NCBI GenBank assembly: GCA_040902925.1 | Contig: JBBDWJ010000229.1 | Coordinates: forward strand, 1-19,101 | Length of the DNA stretch: 19,101 nucleotides | Source of the DNA: JBBDWJ01 sp040902925 | GTDB lineage: Bacteria > Acidobacteriota > Terriglobia > Bryobacterales > UBA6623 | Direction: 5' to 3' | Shown here: positions 15,086-19,101 of the stretch, piece by piece | Numbering within the stretch: the first letter of the stretch is position 1 | How the letters are laid out: each line of letters begins with the position of its first letter | The notes under the pieces: generated by a model | What the model was told of the DNA's origin: nothing | Database searches by the model: none | What the model saw: the letters and a program-made list of their open reading frames with translations, nothing else | Position numbers and translations under genes: made by a program

Positions 15086-15149
15086 AAGGTAAAGTACAAA
15101 AGGCAAAATGGAAGCGGCTTGAACTGCTGGCGCACGACCGGCTACGAAG

Positions 15150-16268
15150 CTACTGGTTGCGAAACGACTGCCGGTTTGGCGAGCACAAGGATTGCACCCG
15201 AGGTCCCAGCAGTCGCAGTATTGTGCGCAGCGGCGGTAGCAGCCTCAGGCTGTTGTAGACCCCTACAATTCGCTCGACGGTTCCCCCGAGGTGGCTGGCG
15301 TACAGCGGCGCTGCCTCAATGCTCGCGCAGCGCAGGCCTGCTTGGGCGGCGAGGCGGCTCAGTTCGCTGGCGGAGAGCAGGCTGACGTTCCGGTAGGAGT
15401 GATTGCGCATGGATTGGACATACGACGGCTGTAAACCGCGGGCAAGCCAGCCCACGCCCCAAAGGTGCACGTGTGGTTCGGGCGCGAGCGAATAGCGATT
15501 GTTGGTCGCGAGATAGCAGCGCCCTGCCGGTGCGATCACCCTGCGGCATTCCGCGAGCACCCGCCCCGGCGCAACGACGTGCTCCAGCAGGTCGTTGGCG
15601 ATGACGCGGTCGAAGACGCCGCCGCTAAAGGGCAGGTACTCGGCGTTGGCGCAGATCAGCGGACAGTCCAGGCCGGCCTCGTTCAAACGCAGGCGGCCTA
15701 CCAGCAGCCAGCGAAAGGCTACGTCGACGCCGGCAGCGAGGCGAAATCGCGATCCGGTTGCGGCGAGCAGTCCGGCGGTTCCGCAGCCGATGTCGAGGAG
15801 GGTGTTGGGCCGGACGAGTTCCTCGCCACGCTTTGATGATTGCCCAGAATCGGCGTTGGTTCGCCGCGCGGCCGCCACGACCAGACGTTCCATTTCCCGC
15901 AGCGTCTGCTCGCCGATGTCGACCTCCAATAGCTGATGCGCGCGGTGGCGGGCGGCGAGTTGGGGAGCGAGCTCGGGCGTGATCGACCAGTAGGCGTCGA
16001 GGGCGGCTTCGAATCCGCCGCCCCGAGCCTGCGCCAGATCGAGCGCCCGCAGGCCCTTGCGGCGGTCGTCTTCGAGGCTGATGAAACGGTCGGGCAGCAG
16101 GCGAAAATCGGGAATCCCGGCGACCACGGGATAGGCGCGGCGGCAGGCGCCGCATTCGAACGCGTCCTCGCGATCGGCGAGCGGGCCCTTGCACGACGGG
16201 CAAACCAGTTCGAGACCCGCCCCGTCGAGGCGCTCTCTCAGCGATGCGGCAGCAACCGGTTTTTCCAT
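15150..16268 (-). CDS. SAM-dependent methyltransferase with Trm112-like zinc ribbon
   Basis: A 372-aa class I methyltransferase. The N-terminus has a zinc ribbon (Cys23-x2-Cys26 and Cys39-x2-Cys42) followed by YPVVAGIPDFRLLPDRF, the Trm112-like module often fused to methyltransferases of glycan clusters. The catalytic domain begins about residue 155: motif I LLDIGCGTAGLL (Asp159, Gly161, Gly163), acidic strand end AAGVDVAFRWL, CANAEYLPFSGGVFDRVIANDLLEHV (motifs II-III), and RVIAPAGRCYLATNNRYSL. A C-terminal hydrophobic helix region (RIVGVYNSLRLLPPLRTILRLLG) may lie against the membrane. The start overlaps the end of the deacetylase gene by 31 bp, consistent with one message. The target is unknown; a glycan or lipid-linked sugar is likely from context. 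Confidence 0.85.
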   Translation of the reverse strand: MEKPVAAASLRERLDGAGLELVCPSCKGPLADREDAFECGACRRAYPVVAGIPDFRLLPDRFISLEDDRRKGLRALDLAQARGGGFEAALDAYWSITPELAPQLAARHRAHQLLEVDIGEQTLREMERLVVAAARRTNADSGQSSKRGEELVRPNTLLDIGCGTAGLLAATGSRFRLAAGVDVAFRWLLVGRLRLNEAGLDCPLICANAEYLPFSGGVFDRVIANDLLEHVVAPGRVLAECRRVIAPAGRCYLATNNRYSLAPEPHVHLWGVGWLARGLQPSYVQSMRNHSYRNVSLLSASELSRLAAQAGLRCASIEAAPLYASHLGGTVERIVGVYNSLRLLPPLRTILRLLGPRVQSLCSPNRQSFRNQ

Positions 16269-16999
16269 CTGCGGAATTGGGCCCGAAACAACAGGTAGCT
16301 GCTGGTCCGGCGGTGGAACAAGTGACGATACCAGAAAAGATTCGCGAGATAGTAGGTGTCGATGCGCTCGAGACTCTCGCTTGCCGAATCGCGGCGCAAC
16401 TGGCCAAGGCGCGTCGAGCAGCCGACGCTGAAGTTCTCGGCGACCAAGGCGCGCAGCCGCGGCGATTCGTCCCCGTAAGGATAGGCGAATGCCGTGACGG
16501 CTGAGCCGACGCGATCTTCGATCTGTCTCTTGGAGTCGAGAACTTCACTGGCGGCCTGTTTCCAGGGCAGCGCGGGCAAGCGGGGATGCGTAACCGTGTG
16601 GGCGCCGAAGCGGATGCCGGCGCGATGCAATTCGGCGATCCTCGACCAGCTCAGTAGCGGGCGGCTTCCTGCCGCCGATGGCTGGCCGGGCCAATCGTTG
16701 GTGCGGCCGCAATAGCCGGAAACGAGGAACACCGTGGCCGGAAAACGATACTGGCTCAAGACCGGGAACGCTTCGTGGTAGAAGTCGTCGAAGCCGTCGT
16801 CGAAAGTGAGCGCGGCGGCGGGGCCGTGGATTTCGTTGTCGCCGGCGGTGACCAGCGTTTCCAGCGGAACCACCTCGATGCCGCGGTCAAACAGGCTGCG
16901 CATCTGGCTGCGAAACGTTTCGGGCGGCAGCGCGATGACCGATGACGAGGTGTTGAGCGAATGGTAGGTGAGGATGGCTCGGTGGAAGAGTTGAGACAT
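16238..16999 (-). CDS. Polysaccharide deacetylase (NodB domain, CE4)
   Basis: A 253-aa metal-dependent deacetylase acting on N- or O-acetyl groups of a polysaccharide. Motif 1 is LTFDDGFDDFY (catalytic base Asp67, metal ligand Asp68), motif 2 is GAHTVTHPRL (metal ligands His134 and His138), and motif 3 is FAYPYGDES. The N-terminal 'ILTYHSLNTSSSVIALPPETFRSQM' is typical of the exopolysaccharide/XrtA-associated deacetylase subgroup. No signal peptide is visible, so it probably works in the cytoplasm or on the inner membrane face. It starts 3 nt after the glycosyltransferase stop and overlaps the methyltransferase start. Confidence 0.92.
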   Translation of the reverse strand: MSQLFHRAILTYHSLNTSSSVIALPPETFRSQMRSLFDRGIEVVPLETLVTAGDNEIHGPAAALTFDDGFDDFYHEAFPVLSQYRFPATVFLVSGYCGRTNDWPGQPSAAGSRPLLSWSRIAELHRAGIRFGAHTVTHPRLPALPWKQAASEVLDSKRQIEDRVGSAVTAFAYPYGDESPRLRALVAENFSVGCSTRLGQLRRDSASESLERIDTYYLANLFWYRHLFHRRTSSYLLFRAQFRRWKNRLLPHR

Positions 17000-17002
17000 G
17001 CG

Positions 17003-17914
17003 TCAGTCGGTCTGCGAGCAAGCCTGGCCGGAGCCGAACAGGCATCCGGCAACCTCGCCGGCGGTCCAGGCAACGTAGCACAGCAGCAACAGCGGCAGGG
17101 CGAGACAGAATTCGCCGCGATGCACCTGTTTGGCCGCCACCGCACGGGCGGAGCGCACAGCCATTAGGAACGGAGTCAGCGGCGAGAATACCACGCGCGC
17201 CGCCGCGGAGCGGATACCCCCCGCCCCCCGAATCATACCGCCGAAACAGCGGCCGTGGCGGAACCGCAGCGCCAGGTAGGCGCCGAAACGGTACGGCTTG
17301 CGATGCGTCGCGACGGCATCGGGCACCTGCAGAAGCGTCCAACCCTGGCGCCGCAGGTGCTGGTGGAATTCATGCTCCCAAAAGCCGTTCGAGTAGAGCG
17401 GTTGCAGCGATTCGAGCAGCTCCCGGCGGTAACAGGCATTGTTGCCGGGCAGCGCCTGCGCGGGACCTCTGCGAAGGGGCGGCATGAGCGTGGCGTAGCG
17501 CGAAAAATAGATCGCCCAGTCCGCCAGCGAATCGCGCCGGCCGTTGGAGACGGCGCCGCCGGCGGCTCCGGCTTGGGGGTCGTCGAGCGCGGCCGCCAGC
17601 GTTTGCGGCCAGCCCGGGCTCAGCTCGCAGTGATCCTCGGTGATGGCCACGAAACGGCCCCGGGCGGCGCGGACGCCGTGAGCGCGGAGCTGGGGCACGG
17701 AAAGGCTTCCCGGAATTTCTAACAGCACCAGGCGGGGACAGAGGCGCTGCAAATCGCGGAGCGAAGCCGCCGTCGGGTCTTCGCTCGCGACCACGGCAAT
17801 GATCTCAAGGCCGTCTCGATCGAGCAGCCGGCGCAGAGTGTATTCAGCCGTCTCGACGGCGCGCCGGACCGGAATGACAACGGAAAACTCCGGGGAATCG
17901 TCGGGCGGTGGCAT
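17003..17914 (-). CDS. Family 2 glycosyltransferase
   Basis: A 303-aa GT-A fold glycosyltransferase. The nucleotide-sugar domain starts FSVVIPVRRAVETAEYTLRRLL; the strand RGRFVAITEDHCELSPGW (Glu-Asp-His) stands in the place of the metal-binding DxD; the acceptor/base region is NNACYRRELLESL with NGFWEHEFHQHLRRQGW. After residue 230 come amphipathic and hydrophobic segments ending in a strong helix (FCLALPLLLLCYVAWTAGEVAG), so the enzyme is membrane-attached. The ATG at 17914 gives a normal family start. It is the first gene of the three-gene operon and would build the glycan that the deacetylase and methyltransferase modify. Donor and acceptor sugars cannot be deduced. Confidence 0.9.
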   Translation of the reverse strand: MPPPDDSPEFSVVIPVRRAVETAEYTLRRLLDRDGLEIIAVVASEDPTAASLRDLQRLCPRLVLLEIPGSLSVPQLRAHGVRAARGRFVAITEDHCELSPGWPQTLAAALDDPQAGAAGGAVSNGRRDSLADWAIYFSRYATLMPPLRRGPAQALPGNNACYRRELLESLQPLYSNGFWEHEFHQHLRRQGWTLLQVPDAVATHRKPYRFGAYLALRFRHGRCFGGMIRGAGGIRSAAARVVFSPLTPFLMAVRSARAVAAKQVHRGEFCLALPLLLLCYVAWTAGEVAGCLFGSGQACSQTD

Positions 17915-18061
17915 GCTTCAGTCTGTGGACAAGCCGCGGTTCATCCGATTCTAATTGTCAGCCATTGGTTAGGCATTTTGTAACGCCAGCGGGCCGCGGC
18001 CGTTCCGAAATCGGCGAGGGCTCTGCGGATAGGCTCCGAAAACCATAAACTAGGGGATCAG

Positions 18062-18073
18062 ACCGCCGGCGGT
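18062..18073. promoter_or_regulatory. Perfect 12-bp palindrome upstream of sthA
   Basis: ACCGCCGGCGGT lies 29 bp before the sthA ATG, in the divergent gap between the glycosyltransferase and sthA. It could be an operator, but a GC-rich palindrome of this length may also arise by chance. Confidence 0.3.
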
Positions 18074-18102
18074 TTAAGAGCCGAGCCGGTGGGAAGGAAA
18101 GC

Positions 18103-19101
18103 ATGAGCGAGTACGATCTTGTCGTCATCGGAAGCGGCCCCGCGGGACAGAAGGCCGCCATCGCCGCCTCGAAGTTGGGTAAGCAGGTGGCGGTGGTCGA
18201 GCGCAACTTCTCGATCGGCGGGGCGGCGCTGCACAAAGGAACGATTCCCAGCAAGACCTTGCGGGAAGCGGCCGCTTTTCTCTCCGGAGTACGGCTGCGC
18301 GAAATGTATGGGTCCTCGTACCGCGTTAAGGACCGCATAACCATTCAAGACCTCACCTTCCGCACCAACCAGGTCATCGAACGGGAAGTCAACATCGTAC
18401 GGGACCAGTTGATTCGCAACTATGTCGATCTGATTCCGGGTACGGGCTCGTTCGTGGATCCGACCCGCATCGTGGTCACCAGCGAAGACGGCATGCGAAC
18501 GCTCACCGCCGACAAGACGATTATCGCCGTGGGCTCCTCGCCCGCGCGGCCCGCCGGCATTGATTTCGACGATCAAAGGGTCGTCGACAGCGACGGGCTG
18601 CTTCGGCTTGGCGAGATTCCCCGCTCCATGACCTTTGTCGGCGCGGGCATCATCGGCTGCGAATACGCCACGATTTTCCGGACGCTTGGAACGCGGGTGA
18701 CGCTGATCGACGGGCGGGCGCGTCCGCTTGACTTCATCGACGACGAGATCGAAGACGCGCTCTACTACCACATGCGTGACGAAGGCGTGCTGTTGCGCTT
18801 CAATGAGACGGTGTCGAGGGTCCAGCGCAACGGAGAGAAAGTCGTCGTCTGTATGGAGAGCGGCAAGGAGCTGACCACGGATTCGCTGATGTTCGCGGCG
18901 GGCCGCATCGGCGCTTCGACCGATCTGAACCTCGAAGCGATCGGCATTGAAACCGACGCCCGGGGCCGCATCAAGGTCGACGAGTACTACCGCACCAGCG
19001 TCGAGAACATCTACGCGGTGGGGGATATCATCGGCTTTCCCGCGCTGGCCTCGACATCAATGGAGCAGGGCCGGCTGGCGGCGCTGCACGCCCTCGGCGT
19101 G
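18103..19101 (+). CDS. sthA: Soluble pyridine nucleotide transhydrogenase (SthA type), C-terminus cut off
   Basis: 333 codons are visible; the gene continues past the right edge. The enzyme is an FAD flavoprotein of the pyridine nucleotide-disulfide oxidoreductase fold that moves hydride between NADPH and NAD+. The FAD-binding start is DLVVIGSGPAGQKAA, the segment GGAALHKGTIPSKTLREA follows, a second Rossmann motif is FVGAGIIGCEYA, and the FAD loop NIYAVGDIIGFP comes near the end. The redox-active Cys-x4-Cys of lipoamide dehydrogenase is absent (Ala and Thr instead), which separates SthA-like enzymes from the disulfide reductases. GGGAAGGAAA just upstream of the ATG at 18103 is a good ribosome site. 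Confidence 0.9.
   Translation, partial: MSEYDLVVIGSGPAGQKAAIAASKLGKQVAVVERNFSIGGAALHKGTIPSKTLREAAAFLSGVRLREMYGSSYRVKDRITIQDLTFRTNQVIEREVNIVRDQLIRNYVDLIPGTGSFVDPTRIVVTSEDGMRTLTADKTIIAVGSSPARPAGIDFDDQRVVDSDGLLRLGEIPRSMTFVGAGIIGCEYATIFRTLGTRVTLIDGRARPLDFIDDEIEDALYYHMRDEGVLLRFNETVSRVQRNGEKVVVCMESGKELTTDSLMFAAGRIGASTDLNLEAIGIETDARGRIKVDEYYRTSVENIYAVGDIIGFPALASTSMEQGRLAALHALGV

Larger units (their letters stand above)
14744..15149. other. Gene-free region with recombinase debris and right inverted repeat
   Basis: About 400 bp. It holds a decayed recombinase start (14824-14928), the right inverted repeat (14983-15058), a 9-bp hairpin (15060-15085) and a GGCAAAA copy (15102-15108). No intact gene is visible. 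Confidence 0.65.

Noticed and set aside
1..19101. CRISPR arrays, rRNA, complete tRNA genes, intact transposases
   Set aside because: None seen by eye on either strand.

Overview
The window is high-GC bacterial chromosome, coding densely except for a few noncoding islands. The gene styles suggest Acidobacteriota, perhaps a Solibacter/Bryobacter-like member: an ankyrin protein with a Pro-Glu-Arg-Pro N-terminal motif, a DUF5658-like small secreted/membrane protein, and dispersed TTTTGCC heptamer repeats. This placement is an inference from gene style; no rRNA or marker gene is present to prove it.

Layout, left to right. (1) 1-1772, minus strand: two overlapping CPA2-type cation:proton antiporter genes, the second cut by the window edge. 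(2) 1773-2496: a gene-free stretch packed with short hairpins. (3) 2497-4033, plus: a HAD-IIA phosphatase and a small secreted/membrane protein. (4) 4034-5179: a 1.1-kb gene-free, GC-hairpin-rich island carrying a 23/24-nt tandem repeat that looks like an insertion-sequence end. (5) 5180-8036, plus: three genes joined by 4-bp ATGA overlaps that form an ABC-three-component (ABC-3C) conflict system: an REase-like N-terminal component, a small middle component and a DUF2326 ABC ATPase. (6) 8327-9562: an ankyrin-repeat protein. (7) 9674-12431, plus: a MoxR-type AAA+ ATPase overlapping a 637-aa protein whose N-terminus resembles the TraB/PrgY (TIKI) fold; this two-gene pair is the least described system in the window. 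(8) 12561-13301, minus: a six-helix membrane protein of unknown role.

(9) 13472-15085 is bounded by diverged inverted repeats of about 75 bp. Just inside the right one lies a decayed N-terminus of a tyrosine recombinase. Between the repeats sit a MerR regulator with ynfA (minus) and a divergent small exported Cys-rich-motif protein (plus), with a MerR-type operator in the shared intergenic region. I read this as the remains of a recombinase element (RIT-like) carrying a MerR-controlled cargo.

(10) 15150-17914, minus: a compact operon of a family-2 glycosyltransferase, a NodB-type polysaccharide deacetylase and a zinc-ribbon SAM methyltransferase, likely acting on surface glycans. (11) 18103 to the right edge, plus: a soluble pyridine nucleotide transhydrogenase (SthA type), incomplete.

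The left and right flanks look like ordinary housekeeping or envelope genes. The middle (about 4.0-15.1 kb) is accessory in character, with a defence-type cassette, an AAA+ two-gene system and mobile-element debris.
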